Assembly: GCF_017303215.1 (NCBI RefSeq)
Contig: NZ_JAEMWU010000001.1
Span: forward strand, 310,001 to 374,000
DNA: 64,000 bases
Direction: 5' to 3'
DNA from: Microbacterium esteraromaticum
GTDB lineage: Bacteria > Actinomycetota > Actinomycetes > Actinomycetales > Microbacteriaceae
Shown here piece by piece: positions 8,132 through 16,694 of the stretch. The notes under the pieces were generated by a model. That model had not been told where the DNA came from. It saw only the letters and a program-made list of their open reading frames with translations, and searched no databases. Both the position numbers and the translations under genes were made by a program. The stretch's first letter is position 1; every line of letters begins with the position of its first letter.

Positions 8132-9510
8132 CTTCTCTGCCCTCGCTTCCGACCCAGCCGCTGAGCCCCCTCGACGGCCGCTACCAGGCCGCCGTCTCAG
8201 GCCTGGCCGACTACCTCTCGGAGGCGGGACTGAACCGCGCCCGCGTCGAGGTCGAGGTGGAGTGGCTGATCGCCCTCACCGACCGGTCGCTGTTCGAGAC
8301 GTCGCCTTTGTCGGATGCTGACAAGCAGCGCCTCCGCGCGCTGTACCGCGACTTCGGGCAGGCCGAGATCGACTGGCTCGCCGCCAAGGAAGCCGTCACC
8401 CGCCACGATGTGAAGGCCGTCGAGTACCTGGTGCGCGACCGCCTGTCGTCGCTGGGCCTGGACTCGATCGCCGAGCTCACGCACTTCGCGTGCACGAGCG
8501 AGGACATCAACTCGGCCTCGTACGCCCTGACCGTCAAGCGCGCCATCGAGGGCGTGTGGCTGCCGGCACTCGACGCCGTGATCGCCAAGCTGCGCGAACT
8601 CGCCGTCGAGCACGCGGATGCCGCGATGCTCTCGCGCACGCACGGGCAGCCCGCAACCCCGTCGACCATGGGCAAGGAGCTCGCGGTCTTCGCGTGGCGT
8701 CTGGAGCGCGTGCGCGGCCAGATCGCCGGCTCGGAGTACCTCGCGAAGTTCTCGGGCGCTACGGGCACCTGGTCGGCGCACCTGTCGGCCGAGCCGGATG
8801 TCGACTGGCCGCAGCTGTCGCGCGAGTACATCGAAGGCATGGGCATCGACTTCAACGAGCTCACCACCCAGATCGAATCGCACGACTGGCAGGTCGAACT
8901 GTACGACCGCGTGCGGCACGCCGGTGGCATCCTGCACAACCTCGCGACCGACATCTGGACGTACATCTCGCTCGGCTACTTCGCGCAGATCCCCGTGGCC
9001 GGAGCGACCGGCTCGTCGACCATGCCGCACAAGATCAACCCGATCCGCTTCGAGAACGCCGAGGCGAACCTCGAACTGTCGGCGGCGCTGCTCGGTTCAC
9101 TGTCGCAAACGCTGGTGACCAGCCGCCTGCAGCGCGACCTGACCGACTCGACCACGCAGCGCAACATCGGCGTGGCCCTCGGGCACTCGCTGCTCGCGCT
9201 CGACAACCTGCGTCGCGGCCTGAACGAGATCTCGCTCTCGCGCGACGTGCTGCTCGACGACCTCGACCACAACTGGGAGGTGCTGGCCGAGGCGATCCAG
9301 ACGGTCATCCGCGCGGAGGTGGTCGCCGGACGGTCGTCGATCACCGACCCGTACGCGCTGCTCAAGGAGCTCACGCGCGGACACCGCGTCGGCGCGGCCG
9401 AGCTGGCATCCTTCGTCGAGGGTCTCGAGATCGGCGACGCTGCCAAGCAGCGCCTGCTCGCGCTCACGCCCGCGACGTACACCGGCCTCGCCGAGCGCCT
9501 CGCCCGCTGA
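8128..9510 (+). CDS. purB: Adenylosuccinate lyase
   Basis: This fumarase-superfamily lyase of purine synthesis cleaves SAICAR to AICAR and adenylosuccinate to AMP. From the CTG at 8128 it is 460 aa, normal for the family; from the first conventional start (GTG 8257) it would lose 43 residues including the conserved SPLDGRY. The signature loop GSSTMPHKINPIRFENAE is present, as are the TSEDIN and SRTHGQPATPSTMGKE motifs. The CTG start overlaps the upstream phosphatase stop codon (CTGA) behind a perfect AGGAGG. The start codon is inferred; the gene identity is certain. Confidence 0.95.
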   Translation: MTSLPSLPTQPLSPLDGRYQAAVSGLADYLSEAGLNRARVEVEVEWLIALTDRSLFETSPLSDADKQRLRALYRDFGQAEIDWLAAKEAVTRHDVKAVEYLVRDRLSSLGLDSIAELTHFACTSEDINSASYALTVKRAIEGVWLPALDAVIAKLRELAVEHADAAMLSRTHGQPATPSTMGKELAVFAWRLERVRGQIAGSEYLAKFSGATGTWSAHLSAEPDVDWPQLSREYIEGMGIDFNELTTQIESHDWQVELYDRVRHAGGILHNLATDIWTYISLGYFAQIPVAGATGSSTMPHKINPIRFENAEANLELSAALLGSLSQTLVTSRLQRDLTDSTTQRNIGVALGHSLLALDNLRRGLNEISLSRDVLLDDLDHNWEVLAEAIQTVIRAEVVAGRSSITDPYALLKELTRGHRVGAAELASFVEGLEIGDAAKQRLLALTPATYTGLAERLAR

Positions 9511-9530
9511 GCCTGGGCGCTTGTCTTCCT

Positions 9531-9593
9531 CCACGAGGGGTCAAGAAACGTCGCCTGAGCGCGCGAAACCCAGCGTTTTTTGACCCCTCATGA
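9531..9593. repeat. Dispersed palindromic repeat, family 1 copy 1 (downstream of purB)
   Basis: The left arm CCACGAGGGGTCAAGAAACG (9531-9550) pairs with the right arm CGTTTTTTGACCCCTCATGA (9574-9593) around a 23-base loop. Nearly the same element, including the inner GAAACCCAGCG, is found at 10807-10868. It can form a long hairpin and may act as the purB terminator on either strand. Confidence 0.8.
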
Positions 9594-9672
9594 AGGTGGC
9601 TTGCCGTCGTGAGGTGGTGCGCCCTCATGAGGTTCGTGCCCCTCGTGAGCGGGAGCACGTCATGCTGGAGGC

Positions 9673-10737
9673 ATGGGTCGGAACGCGTGCTTCGCAGTCG
9701 CCGGCATCCTGACGGGGATGCTGGTGCTCACCGCCTGCACTGAACCGACAGCTGCGCCGAGCACGGCCAGCGCCGAAACGGTGACGCTCGCATCGGACCT
9801 GGATGCACCGTGGTCGGTGCTCCCGCTCGAGAGCGGCGGCGCACTCATCTCGCAGCGCAACGACGGCCGCGTACTCGAACTCACCGCCGACGGCGCGCAG
9901 CGCGAGGTCGGCGCCGTCAGCGGCGTCGTGTCGGGCGGAGAATCGGGACTGCACGGCCTCGCGATGCGCGAGTCCGGTGGCATCCGATGGCTCTATGCGT
10001 ACCATGGCGCGGCGGACGACAACCGCGTGGTGCGGATGCCCTTGACCGGCGCCCCCGGCTCGCTCGGCTTCGACAGTTCCGGCTCCGAGGTCGTGCTCGC
10101 GGGCATCCCGCGCGCCGCGACGCACAACGGCGGACGCATCGCGTTCGGGCCGGACGGGATGCTGTACATCACGACTGGTGATGCCGGTCGACGCGCCGAG
10201 GCCAGGGATCCGGCGTCGCTCGCGGGCAAGATCCTACGCGTGACGCCCGAGGGTGACCCGGCACCGGGGAACCCGTACGGCACGGCGGTGTACAGCCTTG
10301 GGCACCGCAACGTGCAAGGCCTGGCCTGGGACTCACGCGGCGACTTGTGGGCGAGCGAGTTCGGGCAGAACACGTGGGACGAGCTCAACCGCATCGAGGC
10401 CGGCGGCGATTACGGCTGGCCCGACCACGAGGGTGTCGCGGACGCGGCGGATGCCATCGACCCTGTCGCGGTGTGGGCGCCCAGCGAGGCGAGCCCGAGC
10501 GGCATCGCCATCATCGACGACGTCGTGTACATGGCGGCCCTGCGCGGCGAGCGCGTGTGGCTGTTCGACACGGCAGGCGGCTCGGCCCCGTCGGCAGTGC
10601 ACGCCGGCGAGTTCGGCCGCGTGCGTGACGTGGCGCCCGGCCCCGACGGCACGTTCTGGGTGCTCACCAACAACACCGATGGGCGCGGCGATCGCCGCGA
10701 CGGCGATGACCGCATGCTGCAGCTGCCTCTGCCCTAG
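9673..10737 (+). CDS. PQQ-type soluble aldose sugar dehydrogenase, lipoprotein
   Basis: This 354-aa exported protein belongs to the glucose/sorbosone dehydrogenase family (six-bladed beta-propeller, YliI/Asd type). It has a lipoprotein signal peptide with lipobox LTAC (Cys about residue 23). Family landmarks include GLHGLAM, RNVQGLAW, the blade motif LWASEFGQNTWDELNRIEAGGDYGW (read in two parts) and the catalytic-site region RAATHNGGRIAFGPDG. The family oxidises aldoses in the periplasm or cell wall with pyrroloquinoline quinone. No PQQ synthesis gene is visible here. The gene is flanked on both sides by copies of the same palindromic repeat. Confidence 0.87.
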   Translation: MGRNACFAVAGILTGMLVLTACTEPTAAPSTASAETVTLASDLDAPWSVLPLESGGALISQRNDGRVLELTADGAQREVGAVSGVVSGGESGLHGLAMRESGGIRWLYAYHGAADDNRVVRMPLTGAPGSLGFDSSGSEVVLAGIPRAATHNGGRIAFGPDGMLYITTGDAGRRAEARDPASLAGKILRVTPEGDPAPGNPYGTAVYSLGHRNVQGLAWDSRGDLWASEFGQNTWDELNRIEAGGDYGWPDHEGVADAADAIDPVAVWAPSEASPSGIAIIDDVVYMAALRGERVWLFDTAGGSAPSAVHAGEFGRVRDVAPGPDGTFWVLTNNTDGRGDRRDGDDRMLQLPLP

Positions 10738-10806
10738 CCCGCGCCGCCCACTCCCACAAGCACGCATGCCCCACGAACGCGAACGCCCACGAACGCGCGC
10801 GCACTT

Positions 10807-10868
10807 CACGAGGGGTCAAGAAACGTCGGGTGCGAGGGGTGAAACCCAGCGTTTATTGACCCCTCGTG
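10807..10868. repeat. Dispersed palindromic repeat, family 1 copy 2 (downstream of the sugar dehydrogenase)
   Basis: The left arm CACGAGGGGTCAAGAAACG (10807-10825) pairs with the right arm CGTTTATTGACCCCTCGTG (10850-10868) around a 24-base loop. The only arm mismatch is in the TTTCTT/TTTATT stretch. The inner half GAAACCCAGCG is shared with copy 1, so both arms and part of the loop are conserved. Confidence 0.8.
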
Positions 10869-10929
10869 AGGGAGAAGAACGCCAGAGGGCCGAGCGCCAG
10901 GGCGCCAGAGAGGAAAGCGCGCGAGCGCG

Positions 10930-11331
10930 TCAGGCGCGGGAGGACTGACCGGGGGCGGTGTCGTCGTCCGTCGCTGCAGCATCCGCAACGGCAGCACCCG
11001 AACCCCCTGCAGCACCAGCACCAGCGTCGTCATCCGAGAGCAGCACGGCGCGATCAACGCGCTTGGTGACGTCGGCCGGGTCGACGGCGAGCATCAGCAT
11101 GGCAAGGCCCAGGAGGGTGACGATGAACGAGATGCCACCGATGACCAGTCCAAGACCGATCGGGGTGAGCCCCTCGTAGGTGCCCTTCGCGATCGCCGAA
11201 TTGACGCGCGAGGTGAATGCACCGGTCGAGACGAGCGTCACGATCGTGGCGAAGATGCCACACACCAGGGCGATCCCCACCAGGTGCAGCGGACGCAGGA
11301 TCTCGCGTCGCGTCGGCTTGGGGTCGGTCAT
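10930..11331 (-). CDS. Two-helix membrane protein of unknown function
   Basis: This 133-aa protein has two transmembrane helices (about residues 15-37 and 58-82) followed by a cytoplasmic Asp/Ala/Gly-rich tail (about residues 93-133). No catalytic motif is visible. It overlaps the upstream membrane gene by four bases (ATGA), so the two form an operon and may work as a complex. The acidic, low-complexity tail is probably disordered. I do not recognise a family. Confidence 0.6.
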   Translation of the reverse strand: MTDPKPTRREILRPLHLVGIALVCGIFATIVTLVSTGAFTSRVNSAIAKGTYEGLTPIGLGLVIGGISFIVTLLGLAMLMLAVDPADVTKRVDRAVLLSDDDAGAGAAGGSGAAVADAAATDDDTAPGQSSRA

Positions 11332-11960
11332 GCGTGTCCTCCATGGTCTGCCAGGCGGTCTGCGCCGGCATCCGATTCGATGTCTTTCTTCGCGCTCGGC
11401 GAGACGCCGGCGATACCCAGGAACACGGCCACGATCGCCGCATACGCGCCGAACAGGCCCACTCCGATGACGATGCCGGTCAGAACCAGGTCGTTACCGC
11501 CAACCGTGTAGTCCTGCACCAGATCGATCGGCACGAGCAGCAGCAACAGCGCCAGCAGCAGTCCCATCGCGCCGACCGTAATCGCGTCGCGCGCACCCTC
11601 GGTACCGCGATAGCGGATGCCCGCGATCAACTCGACGAGTCCGGTCACGGCCGCCCACCCGATCAGGAGGACGAAGAACAGGGTGTCGGAACGCCAGACC
11701 GGCACGCTCGCAGCCATACCGAACAAGAAGGTGAAGGCGCCCATCATCACCGCCGGCCAGCGTCGGCCGTTCGGATAGACGATGACCGCCGCGATGATCA
11801 GGATCGTCGCGGTGATGATCGCGAAGCCGCCGAAGACGGAGAGGCCGATCGCGGCCGAATGGTCGGCGGAGAAGGTGATCATGATGGCGGCGATGGCGGC
11901 CATCACGGCACGGCCCAACTGCACGTGGCGCGCAGTGAACGGGCGGGAAGGGGCAGGCAT
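11328..11960 (-). CDS. HdeD/DUF308-like six-helix membrane protein
   Basis: This 210-aa protein has about six hydrophobic helices arranged in three short hairpins, with loops such as VYPNGRRWP and IRYRGTEGARDA that resemble the DUF308/HdeD family. The C-terminus is cytoplasmic and charged. HdeD is linked to acid resistance in enterobacteria, but the actinobacterial relatives have no assigned role. It is the first gene of a two-gene operon with the 133-aa membrane protein. Confidence 0.55.
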   Translation of the reverse strand: MPAPSRPFTARHVQLGRAVMAAIAAIMITFSADHSAAIGLSVFGGFAIITATILIIAAVIVYPNGRRWPAVMMGAFTFLFGMAASVPVWRSDTLFFVLLIGWAAVTGLVELIAGIRYRGTEGARDAITVGAMGLLLALLLLLVPIDLVQDYTVGGNDLVLTGIVIGVGLFGAYAAIVAVFLGIAGVSPSAKKDIESDAGADRLADHGGHA

Positions 11961-12008
11961 GACGATCCTCGAATCGGTGACCCCTTCAGTCTACGCCGGG
12001 CGCCTGTG

Positions 12009-12051
12009 AAGGGGGTTCGGCAGCCTCCCCAGGCGATCGCCGAACCCCCTT
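12009..12051. promoter_or_regulatory. 13-bp perfect inverted repeat in a divergent intergenic region
   Basis: AAGGGGGTTCGGC (12009-12021) and GCCGAACCCCCTT (12039-12051) are perfect reverse complements with a 17-base loop. It lies between two divergent genes (membrane operon on minus, HTH gene on plus), where a terminator would not be expected, so an operator or a leftover repeat is more likely. Confidence 0.5.
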
Positions 12052-12150
12052 ACGGAGGGGGTACGCGCATCGGTCCGTCCCCAGACGCGGCCGACGCGGC
12101 GCAAGTATGCCAATCTAGGCGCACCACCTTCACATACCGGGAGCCCTGCT

Positions 12151-13062
12151 GTGACGAGCGAGAGCACTTCGGGCGAGCAGATGACGGCTCCGTTCGCCAC
12201 AGCCCTGCGAGAAGCGGTGGCTGCGCGCGGCGTGACGCTGGCGGGCTTGCACCGGCGGCTGACGGATCGCGGCAATGCGGTGTCGGTGACCACCCTGAGC
12301 TACTGGCGTTCGGGGGCGCGACGACCTGAAGGCGCGCAGTCGCTCGCTGCCGTGGCTGACCTCGAAAGCCTGTTGGGCCTCGACCCGGGCGCACTGATCG
12401 ATCGGTTGGGCTCGACGCTGCGCACCGGGCCGCTCGGGCCGATGGCGTTCCCGTTCGATGAGGATTCTCTCGAGCAGCGCGTGCGCGACACGTTCACGGC
12501 GATGGGCGCGATGTATCCCGATCCGACGCGAGAACTCAGCATCCACGCCGTTACCGACGTCGGCCCGGATCGGCGCGTGTCACGTCGGGCGATGCGCATG
12601 ATCCTGCAGAGCACATCGGGTGAGGTCGCCGCGGTGCCGTTCGTCGAGATCACCCAGGGCACCCCGACGGTGAGTCCGTCCTTCAGCGCACTGGGCGGCG
12701 GACGCATTGCGACCACGCACACCGACCCGAGCCGTACGGTGCACGGTTTCCTGTTCGAGCTCGAGCGTCCGATCACCAGCCCCGAGTCGGCGGTGATCGA
12801 GTGGGCGGTCGACTATCCGCCGGATTTCCCCCAGGGCGACGGCACCGGGCACGGCGTGGCGATGCAATGCCGTGAACTGCTGCTGTGGACGCGGTTCCAC
12901 CCGAATGCGATCCCGACCTGGATCGAGGAGGTCGAGTCCACTCCCGGCGGCGAGGACGTGACTGTGCGGATGCTACGAGGCGCGACGTCTCTGCACGCGC
13001 TGCGGCGCGGTTTCGGCCCAGGCGCCCTGACGCTGCAGTGGGGATGGGACGACATCAGCTAA
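12151..13062 (+). CDS. HTH (XRE-like) DNA-binding protein with unknown C-terminal domain
   Basis: This 303-aa protein has an N-terminal helix-turn-helix-like segment (residues about 15-75: ATALREAVAARGVTLAGLHRRL, read in two parts, then SVTTLSYWRSGARRPE), resembling XRE/Lambda-repressor folds in which the YWRSG turn contacts DNA. The remainder (80-303) is a beta-rich domain with no recognised family; WAVDYPP, RELLLWTRFHP and ALTLQWGWDD are visible landmarks. The GTG at 12151 is preceded by GGGAG; an ATG at 12181 is an alternative. It stands alone, just before the PadR operon. Confidence 0.6.
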   Translation: MTSESTSGEQMTAPFATALREAVAARGVTLAGLHRRLTDRGNAVSVTTLSYWRSGARRPEGAQSLAAVADLESLLGLDPGALIDRLGSTLRTGPLGPMAFPFDEDSLEQRVRDTFTAMGAMYPDPTRELSIHAVTDVGPDRRVSRRAMRMILQSTSGEVAAVPFVEITQGTPTVSPSFSALGGGRIATTHTDPSRTVHGFLFELERPITSPESAVIEWAVDYPPDFPQGDGTGHGVAMQCRELLLWTRFHPNAIPTWIEEVESTPGGEDVTVRMLRGATSLHALRRGFGPGALTLQWGWDDIS

Positions 13063-13065
13063 ATC

Positions 13066-13100
13066 TTGCATTGCAATACTTGCGTTGCAAGGTTTAGGGT
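13066..13100 (+). promoter_or_regulatory. PadR operator pair and leaderless promoter
   Basis: Two palindromes, TTGCATTGCAA (13066-13076, perfect 5-1-5) and TTGCGTTGCAA (13080-13090), are 14 bp apart. TTGCAA (13071-13076) can serve as -35 and TAGGGT (13095-13100) as -10, with an 18-base spacer, putting transcription start at or next to the GTG at 13107. Operators overlapping the -35 and spacer fit autorepression by the PadR protein. Confidence 0.6.
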
Positions 13101-13106
13101 GATGGC

Positions 13107-13451
13107 GTGACCGACAGCACCGAGCGCATCGCCACGAACCTCCGCAAGGGAGTGCTGGAGTTCTGCGTGCTCGGACTACTCGCCAACACCGAGCGCTATG
13201 GCCTCGAACTCGCCGGCGAGCTCCAGTCCCGCGGCCTGATCGCCGGCGAGGGCAGCCTGTACCCGCTGCTGTCCCGCATGCGCGAGGGCGGCCTCGTCGC
13301 GACCCGCACCGAAGCAGTCGGCGGAGGGCGACCCCGCAAGTACTACGCGATCACCGAAACAGGTCGCGCACAACTCTGCGCGTTCGCGAGCGTGTGGCGC
13401 GCGTTGGGCGCCGAAGTCGACAGCATCCTCGGAGGGAACCATGAGCACTGA
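13107..13451 (+). CDS. PadR-family transcriptional repressor
   Basis: This 114-aa winged-helix regulator shows the PadR signature: VLGLLANTERYGLELAGEL in helices 1-2, GSLYPLLSRMREGGLV for the recognition helix, and GRPRKYYAITETGR for the wing. PadR proteins repress their own operon and are released by small phenolic or antimicrobial ligands, often in front of membrane genes. It overlaps the HAAS-domain membrane gene by 11 bases, the standard PadR-HAAS pairing. The message is probably leaderless. Confidence 0.92.
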   Translation: MTDSTERIATNLRKGVLEFCVLGLLANTERYGLELAGELQSRGLIAGEGSLYPLLSRMREGGLVATRTEAVGGGRPRKYYAITETGRAQLCAFASVWRALGAEVDSILGGNHEH

Positions 13452-14346
13452 AGACACCTATCTGCGTTCGGTGGAGCGGATGCTGGCAGGCATCGCACCC
13501 GAGCACCGCGGTGCGGTACTCGACGACTTGCGCGCGCACTTCGCGGATGCCGAGGCCGAGGGCCGGCCGCTCGACGAGACCATCCGCACACTCGGCGCAC
13601 CGAGACAGATCGCCGAACGTGCCCGAGAGGAGTTCGGCGCCGACGACAGCCGTCCTGAGCGCGCCTGGCGCGTTCTGCAAGGCTCGGCGGTCGCCGTCGC
13701 GGTGATCACCGGTGTGGTCGCAGCGTTCCTGATGCCGCGCCCCGATCCGGCATCCGTCATGATCGGGCAGTCACTGATCCCCGCGGATGGGCCATGGCTC
13801 GCGCTCGTCGCCCTGCTGCCGGCGCTCATCGCCGCAGCACCCCTGTTCGCGCCGCGACGTTTTCGCACGCCCACCGCGGCCGTGGCCGCCCTGGTGCTGA
13901 CCGCGGCACCCCTGTTGGGCACCATCGTGATGCCAGACCTGTTCCTGCCGACGGCGGCACTGACCTGGGCCGCGCTGATCGTGTGGACCCGGCTTCGCGG
14001 GTCAGGATTCGGGATCGGCTGGCGCATCACCGGGGCAGCACTGGCAGCGGCACCGTCGTTGTTCGCCGTATCGATGGCTGTGGCCCAGCTGACGTCGAGC
14101 ACAGCAACCACCGGCGCGGGAACCGTCACCGCTTGGGGCTGGGTGATCCTGCTCGGCGTCCTGCTGATCGCCGCGGTGATGGTCACCGGATACCGCTCCC
14201 CCGGATGGGTGCTCGCCACGCTCGGCCTGACGACGCTGGTAGGCGGTCTGCTCTCAACCCAGTTGCTCACCCTGCTGTTCGTCTGGCTGGGCGGCCTGTG
14301 GTTGACGGTCGGCCTGGCGCACGCGGTGACAGCCCGACGCCGCTGA
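13441..14346 (+). CDS. HAAS-domain membrane protein in the PadR operon
   Basis: This 301-aa membrane protein begins with a HAAS/DUF1700-like cytoplasmic helical domain (residues 1-70: LRSVERMLAGIAPEHRGAVL and DETIRTLGAPRQIAERAREEF), followed by about seven or eight transmembrane helices. HAAS proteins are commonly paired with PadR repressors and are thought to sense or respond to envelope conditions. Its start has a good GGAGGG ribosome site within the PadR 3' end. Function beyond this is unknown. Confidence 0.8.
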   Translation: MSTEDTYLRSVERMLAGIAPEHRGAVLDDLRAHFADAEAEGRPLDETIRTLGAPRQIAERAREEFGADDSRPERAWRVLQGSAVAVAVITGVVAAFLMPRPDPASVMIGQSLIPADGPWLALVALLPALIAAAPLFAPRRFRTPTAAVAALVLTAAPLLGTIVMPDLFLPTAALTWAALIVWTRLRGSGFGIGWRITGAALAAAPSLFAVSMAVAQLTSSTATTGAGTVTAWGWVILLGVLLIAAVMVTGYRSPGWVLATLGLTTLVGGLLSTQLLTLLFVWLGGLWLTVGLAHAVTARRR

Positions 14347-14387
14347 GCGTGGGCGCCCCTCGGGCGGCGCCAGCAGGCGCGAACGCG

Positions 14388-14804
14388 TCAAGCCGCGGCG
14401 GGCTGCGTCTTGATCGACTGCGTTTTGATCGACTGCGTCTTGATCGTGACCGTCTGCGACTTCGCGACCTGAGAGGACGCTGCGGTCGGAACGACGGATG
14501 CCGCCGGCTTCGCCGTGACGGGGCGCGGCAGTGTCAGCATCCGCACCATGCCGCCGGCGACGAGAGCCGCGGCGAGCGCGCCGCCGGCGATGATCATCGG
14601 CGTCCACTGGCTGGCGAACGACGACGCGACGCTGAGCAGTGCCCCGACGAACCACACGCCGATCGCGCCGCCGGTCAGCCCCGCGGCGCCGCGCGCGACG
14701 GCGTAGAGCACGACGATGGCGCAGACGATGGCGAAAACGGCTCCGGCCCATCCGATCGGCACGAGAACCGACGTCAGTGTGTTCGCCACTGGAAGTGTTG
14801 ACAT
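14388..14804 (-). CDS. Small three-helix membrane protein with a repetitive basic tail
   Basis: This 138-aa protein starts at the ATG at 14804 (MSTLPVAN), because the in-frame codons upstream look non-coding. It has three transmembrane helices (about residues 8-32, 38-58 and 63-85) and a C-terminal tail containing the tandem unit IKTQS repeated almost three times (IKTQSIKTQSIKTQ), encoded by near-identical 15-base repeats (14404-14450). No known family is recognised. Confidence 0.6.
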   Translation of the reverse strand: MSTLPVANTLTSVLVPIGWAGAVFAIVCAIVVLYAVARGAAGLTGGAIGVWFVGALLSVASSFASQWTPMIIAGGALAAALVAGGMVRMLTLPRPVTAKPAASVVPTAASSQVAKSQTVTIKTQSIKTQSIKTQPAAA

Positions 14805-14984
14805 TGCGACCCCCCGGTCATCGGTGCACGCCCCCCGCGCACCATCTGACATCAAGGTTACGCGCATAGATCGCGTTGTCACGCCCTCCTTGAGAACGAT
14901 TCGGCATCATCCCAGAGGATGATGCGTGCACCACGGGTGACACGCCCGTGAATCGCCGCGCAGCAGCGCCCGCCTGCCTGGAGG

Positions 14985-16499
14985 TCAGTCCTTGCGTCGG
15001 CGGCCGACGCGGGGCATCCGCACCTTCGTCAGGCGCGGTCTCGCGATCGGAACCGGCGCGGTGAACACCGCATCGACGGTGTGCGAGCCCTCGCTGGGGC
15101 CGACCACGGGGATCGGCGTCGTGATCGTGGTGATCGGGGTGGTGAGGGTCGGTTCGACCGGGTCGACGGTCATCTTCGCGAATTGGCGGTGGGCGGCGAT
15201 GTACGCCGGGATCAGCAGCACGATCGCTCCCAGCCAGGCGAGCGGGTTGCTCAGGGCGACACCCGTGAATCCCCAGAGCCCGCCCAGCGCGAGTGCGGCG
15301 ACCACGCGCATGACCAGCTCGATCACACCGGTGATCGTCGGCACCAGCACGCGGCCGATGCCCTGCAGCACGCCACGCAGCACGAACAGCACGCCGAGGG
15401 TCGAGTAGCTGAGTCCGTTGATGATGAGCATGAGGTGCGCCATCTCGACGACGTCGTCTGCTCCCTCGCCGACGAACAGGCGCACGACGGGCTCGCCGAA
15501 GGCGATCAGGAGCGCCCCGAGCACGACCGAGGCGGCGATCGCGATCCAGATCGCCTGGATCGTGCCGCGACGGATGCGGTCGGGGCGACGCGCTCCGAGG
15601 TTCTGTGCGGCGTACATCGAGGCGGCGAGTCCCAGCGATGCGAGGAATGCCACGGCGAGACTGTCGACGCGGGATGCCGCGGTGTACGCGGCGACAGCAT
15701 CGGCGCCGAGCCGGTTGAGTGCGACCTGCACGATCAGGGCGCCGATGGCGATGATCGAGGCCTGGAAGCCCATCGGCAGGCCCAGGCGCAGGTGCTGGGC
15801 GATGTCGGATCCGCTGACCTTCCAATCGGCGCGGTGCACGTGCAGCACAGGCAGACGCCGCCACATGAACAGCAGGCAGAGCACGACCGAGACGGCCTGC
15901 GCGACGACGGTGGCCCACGCGGCTCCGGCGACGCCCCAGCCCAGCGGGCCCACCATCAGGATCACCAGACCGACGTTGAGCACGCACGAGATGGTGAGGA
16001 ACACCAGCGGAGTGGTCGAGTCACCGATCGATCGGATGATCGCGGCCAGGTAGTTGAAGAACATGATCGTGCTGCCGCCCAGGAACGTGACCTGGGTGAA
16101 CACGGTCGCCTCGGCGAGCAGCTCGGGCGGGGTCTGCATCAGCTCGAGGAACGGCCCGGCGATGATCGGGCCGCACACGGTGAGGATCAGGCTGGTGGCG
16201 GCCGTGAGCAGGGTGCCGGTGGCGACCGAGCGGCGCACTCCCCTGGCGTCTCCGGCACCGAACGCCTGGGCGGTCGGGATCGCGAAGCCACTGCCCAGCC
16301 CCCAGGCGAAGCCGATGACGAGGAAGATCAGGCTGCCGGTGGCGCCGACAGCGGCGAGGGAGTTCACGCCGAGCTGCCGTCCCACGACGATCGTGTCGAC
16401 GAACTGGTACAGCTGCTGCACGACGTTGCCGATGAGCAGCGGCACAGAGAAGGCCAGGATGACGCGCCACGGGCGTCCGGTGATGAGGGTGGTTGCCAT
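14985..16499 (-). CDS. MATE-family multidrug/cation exporter
   Basis: This 504-aa MATE transporter has twelve predicted helices in two halves. The N-terminus (LITGRPWRVILAFSVPLLIGN) is typical, with the conserved VDTIVVGRQLG in helix 2 and a basic C-terminal tail (RVGRRRKD). The family exports drugs or metabolites using sodium or proton gradients. The ATG at 16499 begins the family-like sequence; an ATG at 16580 would add 27 residues. TACACT (16592-16597 on the minus strand) is a possible -10 box. Confidence 0.88.
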   Translation of the reverse strand: MATTLITGRPWRVILAFSVPLLIGNVVQQLYQFVDTIVVGRQLGVNSLAAVGATGSLIFLVIGFAWGLGSGFAIPTAQAFGAGDARGVRRSVATGTLLTAATSLILTVCGPIIAGPFLELMQTPPELLAEATVFTQVTFLGGSTIMFFNYLAAIIRSIGDSTTPLVFLTISCVLNVGLVILMVGPLGWGVAGAAWATVVAQAVSVVLCLLFMWRRLPVLHVHRADWKVSGSDIAQHLRLGLPMGFQASIIAIGALIVQVALNRLGADAVAAYTAASRVDSLAVAFLASLGLAASMYAAQNLGARRPDRIRRGTIQAIWIAIAASVVLGALLIAFGEPVVRLFVGEGADDVVEMAHLMLIINGLSYSTLGVLFVLRGVLQGIGRVLVPTITGVIELVMRVVAALALGGLWGFTGVALSNPLAWLGAIVLLIPAYIAAHRQFAKMTVDPVEPTLTTPITTITTPIPVVGPSEGSHTVDAVFTAPVPIARPRLTKVRMPRVGRRRKD

Positions 16500-16694
16500 G
16501 AGAGCTCGAAAGGGGGAGAGAGCGGATGCCGGAGTGCGGCCAGAGAAGACGAATGGCACCGTGATCGAAGACGGCGCCATGCGGGTGATTCAGTGTATCG
16601 AATCGTTTCGGCGTTGGGGAGGGGTCGGGGAGATTCGATCATCTGATTGCGCCGATCCGCGCCCGGACTGTGGCGTGAGGAGCATCATGGAGGG

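Noticed and set aside
13066..13090. TTGCA motifs in the PadR promoter as part of the GTTGCA ladder regulon
   Set aside because: They are inverted palindromes 14 bp apart, not direct repeats at 10-bp spacing, and the adjacent PadR gene explains them.
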